This document shows positions 5,761 through 11,822 of a stretch of DNA of 11,822 nt, piece by piece. Origin of the DNA: JBDTYT01 sp040005555. Lineage in GTDB: Bacteria > Actinomycetota > UBA4738 > HRBIN12. The first letter of the stretch is position 1. Each line of letters starts with the position of its first letter. A program made the translations under genes and the position numbers. Under the pieces are notes generated by a model. It ran no database searches and was not told the DNA's origin. It was given only the letters and a program-made list of their open reading frames with translations. The DNA lies in NCBI GenBank assembly GCA_040005555.1, contig JBDTYT010000055.1, forward strand, positions 1 through 11,822, written 5' to 3'.

Positions 5761-6528
5761 GTGCTGAACGACGCTGTCGAGGAGCGCGGGCGACGACCAC
5801 CGGAGCCCATCGAGACCCGACGGTTCAACGTCTTCCGCTTCAAACGAGGCGATGAACGCCCCCACACCGACGCGTTCGACGTCCCGGTCGGGTCGCGGAC
5901 CACGGTGTTCGAAGCGCTCCGCTGGATCCAGGTGCATCGTGATCGAACCCTCGCTCTGCGCCATTCATGCCTGCACGCTTCGTGCGGGACGTGCGGGCTC
6001 CGCGTGAACGGTCGCGAGGTGCTCGCGTGTGTCACCGCCGTCCGAGATCTCGGCCGCGAGATCACGGTCGAGCCGGTCGCGAACATCCCGGTCCTCACCG
6101 ATCTCGTCGTCGACATGCGCGAGTTCTACGAACGGTTCCCCGAGGAGCATCCCCTCTTGCGGCACAGCGAGTTTCTCGAGGACGCGACCTCGTCGGGAGC
6201 GGCCGAGGAGCACGTCCGCTTCGAAGACTGCATCGAGTGCGGGCTCTGCCTGTCGGCCTGTCCCGTCGTGGTGACGAGCGAGCGGTACGTCGGCCCCGCC
6301 GCGCTCGCCTTCGCCCAACGGGTCGTGGAGGAACCGCGCGGCGCCGAAACCGTGAACCTGCTGACATGGGCCGATGACCCCGACGGCGCTTGGCGGTGCC
6401 ACGCGATCTTCGAATGCACCGCCGCATGCCCCTCGAACGTCGAGCCCGCGGCGCGCATCATGGCGCTCCGTGGCACGCTGCTCGGTCGGCGGCTGCGCTC
6501 GGAGCGGACCGAGCGGGACCGTACATGA
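5761..6528 (+). CDS. Succinate dehydrogenase/fumarate reductase-type iron-sulfur subunit (SdhB-like)
   Basis: A 255-residue electron-transfer protein with the full three-cluster pattern of SdhB/FrdB. Cys70, 75, 78 and 90 (SCLHASCGTC...LAC) would bind the N-terminal plant-type [2Fe-2S] cluster. Cys157, 160 and 163 with Cys223 fit a [4Fe-4S] cluster. Cys167, 213 and 219 fit a [3Fe-4S] cluster (CIECGLCLSACP; RCHAIFECTAACP). LVVDMREFYERF (115-126) between the domains is another family mark. The start is GTG 5761, chosen because GAGG (5752-5755), overlapping the glpA-like stop, lies 5 bases upstream; a more upstream frame opening would overlap glpA. His214 matches the quinone-site His207 of E. coli SdhB, but the SdhB Ser-x-Trp-Trp quinone residues after CP are replaced by VVVTS. 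No SdhA-type flavoprotein is encoded nearby, so the likely partner is the upstream GlpA-like protein. Confidence 0.88.
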   Translation: MLNDAVEERGRRPPEPIETRRFNVFRFKRGDERPHTDAFDVPVGSRTTVFEALRWIQVHRDRTLALRHSCLHASCGTCGLRVNGREVLACVTAVRDLGREITVEPVANIPVLTDLVVDMREFYERFPEEHPLLRHSEFLEDATSSGAAEEHVRFEDCIECGLCLSACPVVVTSERYVGPAALAFAQRVVEEPRGAETVNLLTWADDPDGAWRCHAIFECTAACPSNVEPAARIMALRGTLLGRRLRSERTERDRT

Positions 6529-6968
6529 GCGCCCCTGCCGACGGAGCTCCGGGTGGCGATGAGCGCCGGGTGCGAGGTCCCGTGCAGCGCAAGGGCTTCG
6601 GTCTGGCCCCGACGGGGTGGGTGGACCCCCGTGGGCGCACGCTGGGCGCGTGGGCGTTTGCAGCGAACCGGATCACGGGGCTGGGGCTCGTCTTCTATCT
6701 GTACCTGCATCTCGGCGTCCTCACGACGCTGCTCTGGGGCGCGCACGCGTGGGGACGATTCCTCGGTGTGGCAACGAACATCGTCTTCCTCGGACTCGAT
6801 GTCGTGCTGCTGTTCGGACTCCTGTACCACGGGCTGAACGGGGTTCGCGTGATGCTCGTGGGCACGGGATTCGTGACGGACCGTCAACGAGCGCTGTGGT
6901 GGGCCGGGGCGGCGATCGGGACGATCGTCCTCCTCGGGGGCGCATCGCACTTCCTGGGCGGCCGATAG
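6525..6968 (+). CDS. SdhC-like membrane cytochrome b subunit
   Basis: A 147-residue protein with three predicted membrane helices (about 50-71, 84-108, 124-144) after a hydrophilic N-terminus. It carries SdhC-type features: NRITGLGLVFYLYLH (48-62) contains an Arg-x-Thr-Gly helix start and His62, and YHGLNGVRVML (101-111) contains His102, the motif in which SdhC/FrdC proteins usually supply a haem b ligand. The ATG at 6525 overlaps the SdhB-like stop codon (ATGA), a clear sign of translational coupling and of a shared complex. The role inferred is membrane anchoring, haem binding and quinone reduction. Proteins of this size are easily labelled hypothetical; the pairing with the next gene supports the SdhC assignment. 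Confidence 0.8.
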   Translation: MSAPADGAPGGDERRVRGPVQRKGFGLAPTGWVDPRGRTLGAWAFAANRITGLGLVFYLYLHLGVLTTLLWGAHAWGRFLGVATNIVFLGLDVVLLFGLLYHGLNGVRVMLVGTGFVTDRQRALWWAGAAIGTIVLLGGASHFLGGR

Positions 6969-6970
6969 CG

Positions 6971-7357
6971 GTGCGGACGGAACCGGGCACATCCGAGCGC
7001 GGACCGTTCACGACGCAGACGCGGGTCTGGCGGTGGACCGCGCTCACGGGCGTTGCCTTGCTCGTGTTGGTGACGATCCACATGATCGCCCACCACTTCG
7101 TGGTCCAGGGGATCGGTGGGCTCCGCACCTACCGACAGGTCCTGGAGTACATCGGGGATCCGGTCATGTTCACGATCGAATGCACCTTCCTGGTCGTCGT
7201 CACCATCCACGCGATGCTGGGCCTGCGAAGCGTCCTGTTCGATCTCAACTTCGGACCCGGAGCGCGAGCGCGGATCAACAAGGCCCTCGTCGCGCTCGGC
7301 GTGATCACGGTCGTCTACGGGCTCGTGCTGATCGGCACGCTCGCGTCGAGAGCCTGA
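6971..7357 (+). CDS. SdhD-like membrane subunit
   Basis: A 128-residue protein with three predicted membrane helices (about 23-44, 64-90, 105-124). His37 in VTIHMIAHHF (34-43), with His41 and His42, and His80 in TIHAMLGLRSVLFDL (78-92) are candidate haem b ligands. The HAxxGLR segment resembles the HxxNGxR motif of SdhC/SdhD proteins. The start is GTG 6971, two bases after the previous stop, with no clear ribosome binding site, so translation is probably coupled. An in-frame opening far upstream overlaps the SdhC-like gene and is not used. Together the two small subunits look like the two-protein membrane anchor of complex II types that carry one or two haems; which type cannot be settled from sequence alone. 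Confidence 0.77.
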   Translation: MRTEPGTSERGPFTTQTRVWRWTALTGVALLVLVTIHMIAHHFVVQGIGGLRTYRQVLEYIGDPVMFTIECTFLVVVTIHAMLGLRSVLFDLNFGPGARARINKALVALGVITVVYGLVLIGTLASRA

Positions 7358-7366
7358 GGGACGGGC

Positions 7367-9883
7367 GTGGTCGGCATCGTGATCGTCTCGCACAGCCGCC
7401 GATTGGCCGAGGGCGCCGCCGAGCTGGCTCGCGAGATGGGGGGCCCCGACGTGCTGCTCGAGATCGCGGGCGGCCTCGACCTGCCGGACGCCCCCATCGG
7501 GACGGACGCGGTGAAGGTGCTCGAGGCGATCGAGCGCGCCTGGTCGGACGATGGGGTGCTCGTCCTCATGGATCTCGGCAGCGCCGTCCTCTCCGCTGAG
7601 ATGGCGCTCGAGATGCTGCCTGAGGATCGGCGTGCGAACGTCCTGCTCAGCGACGCCCCGCTGGTGGAAGGTGCGGTGGCCGCCGCGGTCACGGCGAAAC
7701 TCGGTGCACCGATCGAGCAGGTCGCGAGCGAGGCGACGAACGGGCTCGCGGGCAAGAGCGCCCACCTCAGATCGCAGGACCAACAGGAACCATCGGCGCA
7801 GGCAGCCTCCGAGACGCTCGGCCTGGAGGTCGCGGTGCGCCTCGTCGTCCGCAACGAGCACGGACTCCACGCACGACCGGCCGCGCGCTTCGTGCAGACG
7901 GCCTCCGGGTTCGATGCGGACGTCCGCGTCGCGAATCCCACCACCGGGCGCGGGCCCGTGTCCGCACGCAGCCTCACCGCCGTCGCGACGCTCGGCATCG
8001 CTCGCGGCGACGAGATCGAGGTCCTCGCAAGGGGACCGCAGGCGGCCGCGGCGCTCGACGCGATCCGAACGCTCGCTGACCGTGACTTCGACGAGACCCC
8101 GACCGCAACGCTCCCGGTCGCCTCGAACGGCCTCGCCGCGGCGTCGTCGCGGTCACCTACCGGCGAGGAGACCGTCATCCGCGGCGTCGCGACCTCGCCC
8201 GGTACGGCGGTGGGACCGGCGCAACGCTTTCACGTGCCGACCCTGGAGGTGCCGGACCGACCGGCCCGGTCTCCCCGCGACGAACTCGACGCCCTCGACG
8301 CCGCCCTCGACGCCACGAGGGCCGATATCGACGCTCAGAGGACGGCGGTCGAACGGATGTCGGGCCCCTCCGACGCCGCGATCTTCGAGGCCCACCAACT
8401 CCTCCTGCGCGACGACGAGATGCTCGAGCCCGTCCGCCGGGCGATCACCGAGCAGGGCCGGGCGGCCGCTCGAGCCTGGGCGGACGAGATCGAACGGGTC
8501 GCCGCCGACTGGGCGGCCCTCGAGGACGCCTACCTGGGGGCTCGAGCCGACGACCTGCGGAGCGTGGGCAGACAGGTCCTGGCGCACCTGCTCGGCGTCC
8601 CGATGCCGCGTCCGCGGCTCGAGACCGCCGGCGTCCTCGTTGCGGGCGACCTGACCCCGGCGGATGCCGCCGCGCTGGACCCCGCGACGGTGCTCGGCAT
8701 CGCGACCGCGCTCGGGGGGCCTGGGTCGCACGCGGCGGTCCTGGCACGCTCGCTCGGCATCCCGGCGGTCGTCGGCTTGGGTGAGGCGATCCTCGGGCTC
8801 CCCGAGGGCGCCGTGCTCGGCGTGGACGGCGACGCCGGCCTCGTGGTCGTCGAGCCGAACGACGACGTCGCCGATGATCTGCGATCGCGCAGGCAGATCC
8901 GCCAGGAGGCCGACCTCGCCGTGCGGGCGGTCGCCCGCGAGCCGGCCGTGACATCGGACGGACGGACGATCGAGGTCTCGGCCAACGTCGGCACACCTGA
9001 GGACATCCCCACCGCCATCGAGGCGGGATGCGACGGCGTGGGGCTGTTCCGGACGGAGTTCCTCTTCATGCAGCGCGACACCATGCCGACGGAGCGCGAG
9101 CAGGAGACGGAATACCGTCGCGCGGCGGAGCAGCTCGGCGGCCGTCCGATGATCATGCGAACGCTCGACGTCGGAGCGGACAAGCCGTTGCCGTACATCG
9201 AGCAAGCGCACGAGGCGAATCCATCCCTCGGCGTGCGGGGCATCCGGCTCGGTCTCGAGCGTCCGGAGCTCCTCTCGGTCCAGCTGCGAGCGATCCTTCG
9301 CGTGGCGGCCGACCATCCAGTGAGCGTCATGTTCCCGATGATCACGTCGCTGGATGAGCTTCGGGCCGCACGAGCGGCGGTCGATGCGGCGCGAGAGGAC
9401 CTCGAGCGAGAGCGCGTTCGCCTGCCCGATGATCTCCGCGTCGGGGTGATGATCGAGGTCCCGGCCGCCGCGCTGACGGCCCGGATCCTTGCTCCCGAGG
9501 TGGACTTCTTCTCGATCGGCACGAACGACCTCACGCAGTACGTGATGGCTGCGGATCGCGGGAACGGTGGCGTCGCGGCGCTGTCCGATCCCCTCCATCC
9601 GGCGGTCCTTCGGCTCGTCGCCGCGACGGCGGAAGCCGCCGGGGAGAGCGGCATCTGGGCCGGGGTGTGCGGCGAACTGGCCGGAGATCCACTCGCGACA
9701 CCGCTTCTGCTCGGGCTCGGTATCCGCGAGCTCTCGATGAGCGCGCGGGCGATCCCGGCAGTGAAGCACGCGGTCCGCACGACCGACCTGGCTCGGGCGC
9801 GTGAGCTCGCGAACGATGCGCTCTCGATGGCGACGGGGTCCGAGGTGCGAACGTTGCTGAAGGGCGACGGAAGCAGCGGCTGA
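7367..9883 (+). CDS. dhaM: Single-chain DHA phosphotransferase: DhaM (EIIA-like)-HPr-full-length Enzyme I fusion
   Basis: An 838-residue cytoplasmic fusion that carries phosphate from PEP to the DhaL nucleotide. Domain 1 (about 1-125) is the DhaM/mannose-type EIIA with His9 in VIVSHSRRLAEG. Domain 2 (about 153-240) is HPr with His168 in NEHGLHARPAA. Domain 3 (about 267-835) is Enzyme I. Its phospho-histidine is His455 in GGPGSHAAVLARSLG. The complete PEP-binding barrel includes Arg562 (GVGLFRTEFLF), Arg598 (MRTLDVGADKPLPY), Glu697, Asp721 (IGTNDLTQY) and Cys768 (GVCGELAGDP). E. coli DhaM (about 472 residues) keeps only a piece of Enzyme I, so this version appears self-sufficient from PEP. The start is GTG 7367, with GAGGG (7356-7360) 6 bases upstream and overlapping the previous stop. 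The EI histidine motif has Gly453 where [STN] is usual. Databases may label it simply PEP-protein phosphotransferase. Confidence 0.93.
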   Translation: MVGIVIVSHSRRLAEGAAELAREMGGPDVLLEIAGGLDLPDAPIGTDAVKVLEAIERAWSDDGVLVLMDLGSAVLSAEMALEMLPEDRRANVLLSDAPLVEGAVAAAVTAKLGAPIEQVASEATNGLAGKSAHLRSQDQQEPSAQAASETLGLEVAVRLVVRNEHGLHARPAARFVQTASGFDADVRVANPTTGRGPVSARSLTAVATLGIARGDEIEVLARGPQAAAALDAIRTLADRDFDETPTATLPVASNGLAAASSRSPTGEETVIRGVATSPGTAVGPAQRFHVPTLEVPDRPARSPRDELDALDAALDATRADIDAQRTAVERMSGPSDAAIFEAHQLLLRDDEMLEPVRRAITEQGRAAARAWADEIERVAADWAALEDAYLGARADDLRSVGRQVLAHLLGVPMPRPRLETAGVLVAGDLTPADAAALDPATVLGIATALGGPGSHAAVLARSLGIPAVVGLGEAILGLPEGAVLGVDGDAGLVVVEPNDDVADDLRSRRQIRQEADLAVRAVAREPAVTSDGRTIEVSANVGTPEDIPTAIEAGCDGVGLFRTEFLFMQRDTMPTEREQETEYRRAAEQLGGRPMIMRTLDVGADKPLPYIEQAHEANPSLGVRGIRLGLERPELLSVQLRAILRVAADHPVSVMFPMITSLDELRAARAAVDAAREDLERERVRLPDDLRVGVMIEVPAAALTARILAPEVDFFSIGTNDLTQYVMAADRGNGGVAALSDPLHPAVLRLVAATAEAAGESGIWAGVCGELAGDPLATPLLLGLGIRELSMSARAIPAVKHAVRTTDLARARELANDALSMATGSEVRTLLKGDGSSG

Positions 9884-9908
9884 GTTCGGTCGCCGGGCAG
9901 GCCGCTGC

Positions 9909-9914
9909 TAGGAT
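9909..9914 (+). promoter_or_regulatory. -10 box TAGGAT upstream of pgsA
   Basis: TAGGAT fits the actinobacterial TANNNT -10 pattern and lies 12 bases before the pgsA GTG. Initiation near 9921 would give a leader of about 6 bases, too short for a ribosome binding site, and none is seen. The -35 region is weak (TTCGGT at 9885-9890, 18 bp away). It marks the likely end of the glycerol/DHA operon and the start of a new transcription unit; no intrinsic terminator is visible in the 43-base gap. Confidence 0.5.
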
Positions 9915-9926
9915 GCGGGCGCCATC

Positions 9927-10514
9927 GTGAGCGACGCCGACCGCCGCGCCTCGAACTTCCTGACCGCGATCACGTACCTGCGGGTCGCCCTGGTCCCCAT
10001 CATCATGGCGCTCGTCATGGCGGGTCACCGTGTCCGGTACGCATACGCGATCGCGGCCGTGCTCTTCGCGATCGCGGCGGTCACCGACTTCTTCGACGGG
10101 TTCCTCGCACGACGCTGGGCCAAAGCCTCGACCCTCGGCAGCTTCCTCGACACGACGGCGGACAAGCTGCTCGTCTCGGGCGCGCTCGTCGCCCTGGTCG
10201 CGGTCGATCGGGCCTCCGTGTGGATCGCGTTCCTTATCATCGGCCGCGAGCTCGTGATCCTCGGGCTGCGGGGGGCGATCGCGGCGGGCGGCGAGGTCAT
10301 GAGCCCGTCGATCTGGGGCAAGCTGAAGGCCAACGCCCAGTTCCTGGCGATCACGCTGGCGATCGTGCGCATCCCCGACCGCGTCGGGCCCCTGTTCGTC
10401 GACCAGTACTTCATGCTGCTCGCCGCGGCGGCGACGGTCGCCTCGGCAGTGGAGTACCTGGCGCGGTTCGCGCGCGTGTTCATGCGAGCGGGCGACGCCT
10501 CATCCCCGCCGTGA
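9927..10514 (+). CDS. pgsA: CDP-diacylglycerol-glycerol-3-phosphate 3-phosphatidyltransferase
   Basis: A 195-residue multi-pass membrane enzyme that joins G3P to CDP-diacylglycerol to make phosphatidylglycerol phosphate. The complete CDP-alcohol phosphotransferase motif is present: Asp54, Asp57-Gly58, Ala61-Arg62, Gly71, Asp75 and Asp79 (from DFFDGFLARR to DTTADK). The later block RELVILGLRGAIAAGGEV and WGKLKANAQFLAI is typical of phosphatidylglycerophosphate synthases rather than of phosphatidylinositol-phosphate synthases, although Actinomycetota carry several paralogues. The start is GTG 9927, probably on a near-leaderless mRNA. The next gene overlaps its stop codon by four bases. Its substrate G3P is the product of the upstream glycerol kinase, which may explain the neighbourhood, but pgsA is also a housekeeping gene. 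Confidence 0.92.
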   Translation: MSDADRRASNFLTAITYLRVALVPIIMALVMAGHRVRYAYAIAAVLFAIAAVTDFFDGFLARRWAKASTLGSFLDTTADKLLVSGALVALVAVDRASVWIAFLIIGRELVILGLRGAIAAGGEVMSPSIWGKLKANAQFLAITLAIVRIPDRVGPLFVDQYFMLLAAAATVASAVEYLARFARVFMRAGDASSPP

Positions 10515-11536
10515 CGGGACCGGCGCTCGTCACCGGCGGATCCGGGTTCGTCGGGGGCGCGCTCCTCGAGCGGCTCATCGCTGACGGACGCGAGGTGCGG
10601 GCGCTCGCGCGCTCCGAGGAAGCGGCCACCGCGGTCTCGGCTCGAGGTGCGACCCCGGTCTCGGGCGACGTGCTCGACCTGGAGGGGCTCGCCGACGCGA
10701 TGAACGGCTGCGAGGTCGTCTTCCACGCAGCGGGCGTGAACGCGATGTGTCTGCGCGACTCCCACCCGATGGTTCGCGCCAACGTCGAGGGTTCGGGCAA
10801 CGTGATCGTCGCGGCGCGTCGGGCGGGCGTCCGCCGCGTGGTGTACACGTCCTCGGCGTCCGCGATCGGCGAGCCCCGCGGCACGGTCGGGCGCGAGGAC
10901 TCGCCGCATCGCGGCTCGTTCCTCTCGGGCTACGAGCGCTCGAAGTACCTCGCCGAGCGCCGGGTACTCGCGTGGGCCGAGGGTCTCGGCGTCGACGTCG
11001 TGTGCGTGGATCCCTCTTCCGTGCAGGGCCCCGGACGGACCGGCGGCTCCGCGCGACTCTTGCTCGACCTGGTCAACGACCGGCTCCCCGCGCTCGTGAA
11101 CGCGACGATCTCGATCGTCGACGTGGCCGACTGCACGCAAGCGCACGTTCTTGCCGAGGAGCGCGGCGCGCGTGGCGAGCGGTACGTGGTGAGCGGGGCG
11201 ACCCTCACGATGCGCCAGGCGGTCGATCTCCTGCGTACGATCGCAGGCGTCCCGAAACGAGCACGGTTCGTGCCCCCGTGGGTCGTGCGGGCGGGAGGCT
11301 CGGCGCTCGAGGCCGTCGCGCGGCTCGCGAAGCGCGACCCCCCCGTCTGCCGGGAGGCCGCGCGCACGCTCCTGCACGGGCACCGGTACGACGGCTCCCG
11401 CGCCGAGCGCGAGCTTGGTCTGCGCTACACGCCGCTCGAGGAGACGCTCGTGCGCACCCTGAGCTGGTACGCCGAGCGCGGTCTCGCGCCCCCGCCGCGC
11501 GGCCGGGGTTCGCGGCCCACCGAGGAAGCACCGTAG
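10511..11536 (+). CDS. NAD(P)-dependent epimerase/dehydratase (extended SDR family)
   Basis: A 341-residue Rossmann-fold protein of the extended short-chain dehydrogenase family. The nucleotide-binding motif TGGSGFVG (8-15) and D53 in SGDVLDL are present. The active site consists of VYTSSASAIG (111-120) with Ser114/Ser115, and Tyr141-x3-Lys145 in GYERSKYLAE. SSVQGPG near residue 180 and a C-terminal substrate-binding half follow. The overall pattern resembles dihydroflavonol-4-reductase-like and HpnA-like sugar epimerases; the substrate cannot be told from sequence. The start GTG 10511 overlaps the pgsA stop (GTGA), so the two are translationally coupled. This hints at a role in lipid, glycolipid or envelope metabolism, which is inference. 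The last about 20 residues are Pro/Arg-rich and probably disordered. Confidence 0.85.
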   Translation: MTGPALVTGGSGFVGGALLERLIADGREVRALARSEEAATAVSARGATPVSGDVLDLEGLADAMNGCEVVFHAAGVNAMCLRDSHPMVRANVEGSGNVIVAARRAGVRRVVYTSSASAIGEPRGTVGREDSPHRGSFLSGYERSKYLAERRVLAWAEGLGVDVVCVDPSSVQGPGRTGGSARLLLDLVNDRLPALVNATISIVDVADCTQAHVLAEERGARGERYVVSGATLTMRQAVDLLRTIAGVPKRARFVPPWVVRAGGSALEAVARLAKRDPPVCREAARTLLHGHRYDGSRAERELGLRYTPLEETLVRTLSWYAERGLAPPPRGRGSRPTEEAP

Positions 11537-11539
11537 GAT
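11534..11539 (+). promoter_or_regulatory. -10 box TAGGAT upstream of glpX, overlapping the epimerase stop codon
   Basis: The TAG stop of the epimerase gene forms the first half of TAGGAT, a good TANNNT -10 element. Transcription starting near 11546 would give a leader of about 33 bases that contains the strong ribosome binding site AGGAGGAG at 11569-11576. A weak TTCGCG at 11509-11514 is the only -35 candidate. The same hexamer is found upstream of pgsA. Confidence 0.45.
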
Positions 11540-11578
11540 GGATGCACGCGTCTCGCCCCCGTCCCCCCAGGAGGAGCC

Positions 11579-11822
11579 GTGACAACCCAGGAACGCCCCG
11601 ACCGCAACCTCGCGCTCGAGCTGGTCCGCGTCACGGAGGCCGCGGCGCTCGCCGGTGGCCGCCACGTCGGCCGCGGCGACAAGAACGCGGCCGACAAGGC
11701 CGCGGTGGACGCCATGCGCTTGATGATCGACTCGGTCTCGATGCACGGCACCGTCGTGATCGGCGAGGGCGAGAAGGACGAGGCGCCGATGCTCTACAAC
11801 GGCGAGGAGGTCGGCGACGGCA
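11579..11822 (+). CDS. glpX: Fructose-1,6-bisphosphatase, class II (N-terminal part; runs off the right edge)
   Basis: The first 81 residues of GlpX, the Mn/Mg-dependent phosphatase that converts fructose-1,6-bisphosphate to fructose-6-phosphate in gluconeogenesis. The sequence LALELVRVTEAAALAGGRHV, then GRGDKNAADKAAVDAMR (31-47) and VVIGEGEKDEAPMLYNGEEV (59-78), aligns throughout with E. coli GlpX. Asp39 and Glu63 correspond to metal ligands Asp33 and Glu57. The start is GTG 11579, four bases after AGGAGG (11569-11574). The gene is complete up to the window edge, and the remaining three quarters are outside it. In E. coli glpX lies in the glpFKX operon; here it is near but separated from glpF/glpK by pgsA and the epimerase, with its own promoter candidate. 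It would recycle DHAP carbon into hexoses. Confidence 0.95.
   Translation, partial: MTTQERPDRNLALELVRVTEAAALAGGRHVGRGDKNAADKAAVDAMRLMIDSVSMHGTVVIGEGEKDEAPMLYNGEEVGDG

Noticed and set aside
5761..7357. Ordinary succinate dehydrogenase operon
   Set aside because: No SdhA is encoded on either side; the adjacent flavoprotein carries G3P-dehydrogenase and not SdhA signatures, so a plain sdh label would mislead.
9884..9926. Intrinsic terminator after the DhaM-HPr-EI gene
   Set aside because: No stable GC stem followed by a T run could be found; termination, if any, would need another mechanism.
1..11822. CRISPR arrays, insertion sequences, tRNA or rRNA genes, prophage or defence genes
   Set aside because: No regularly spaced repeats, transposase motifs, terminal inverted repeats or RNA-gene-like folds were seen; codon use and gene order look like a stable metabolic cluster.

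Overview
This is a GC-rich, plus-strand gene cluster for using glycerol and dihydroxyacetone (DHA). It is probably from a member of the Actinomycetota outside the well-studied orders. The reasons are strong G/C bias at third codon positions, heavy use of GTG/TTG starts (8 of 13 plus-strand genes), TAGGAT-type -10 boxes close to start codons, and an actinobacterial-looking GlpX N-terminus. The phylum assignment is inference; no rRNA or tRNA gene is present to anchor it.

Layout. Positions 1-92 hold the start of an unidentified divergent minus-strand gene. Positions 93-292 are a regulatory region with a perfect 7-3-7 palindrome (164-180) and a candidate TTGACA -35. A tightly spaced run of plus-strand genes follows: glycerol facilitator glpF (293-1009), dhaK (1054-2055), dhaL (2086-2724), glycerol kinase glpK (2747-4246), a 76-residue His/Glu repeat protein (4299-4529), a short GlpA-type FAD glycerol-3-phosphate dehydrogenase (4566-5753), a succinate-dehydrogenase-type iron-sulfur subunit (5761-6528), two small three-helix membrane subunits of SdhC/SdhD type (6525-6968 and 6971-7357), and a giant DhaM-HPr-Enzyme I fusion (7367-9883). 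Beyond a TAGGAT promoter come pgsA (9927-10514), an overlapping NAD-dependent epimerase-like gene (10511-11536), and the start of glpX, class II fructose-1,6-bisphosphatase (11579 to the window edge).

How the genes work together. GlpF admits glycerol (and plausibly DHA). GlpK makes glycerol-3-phosphate (G3P). The GlpA-like flavoprotein would oxidise G3P to DHAP and pass electrons through the SdhB-like clusters and the SdhC/D-like membrane subunits to quinone. In parallel, DhaK-DhaL phosphorylate DHA to DHAP using phosphate relayed from PEP by the single-chain DhaM-HPr-EI protein. PgsA draws on G3P for phosphatidylglycerol synthesis, and GlpX supports gluconeogenesis from DHAP.

The most notable point is that a GlpA flavoprotein lacking its usual C-terminal iron-sulfur domain sits directly upstream of an SdhB-C-D-like set with no SdhA, GlpB or GlpC. 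This looks like a hybrid G3P:quinone oxidoreductase built on a complex II chassis. The self-contained DHA phosphotransferase fusion and the low-complexity His/Glu repeat protein are the next most interesting items.
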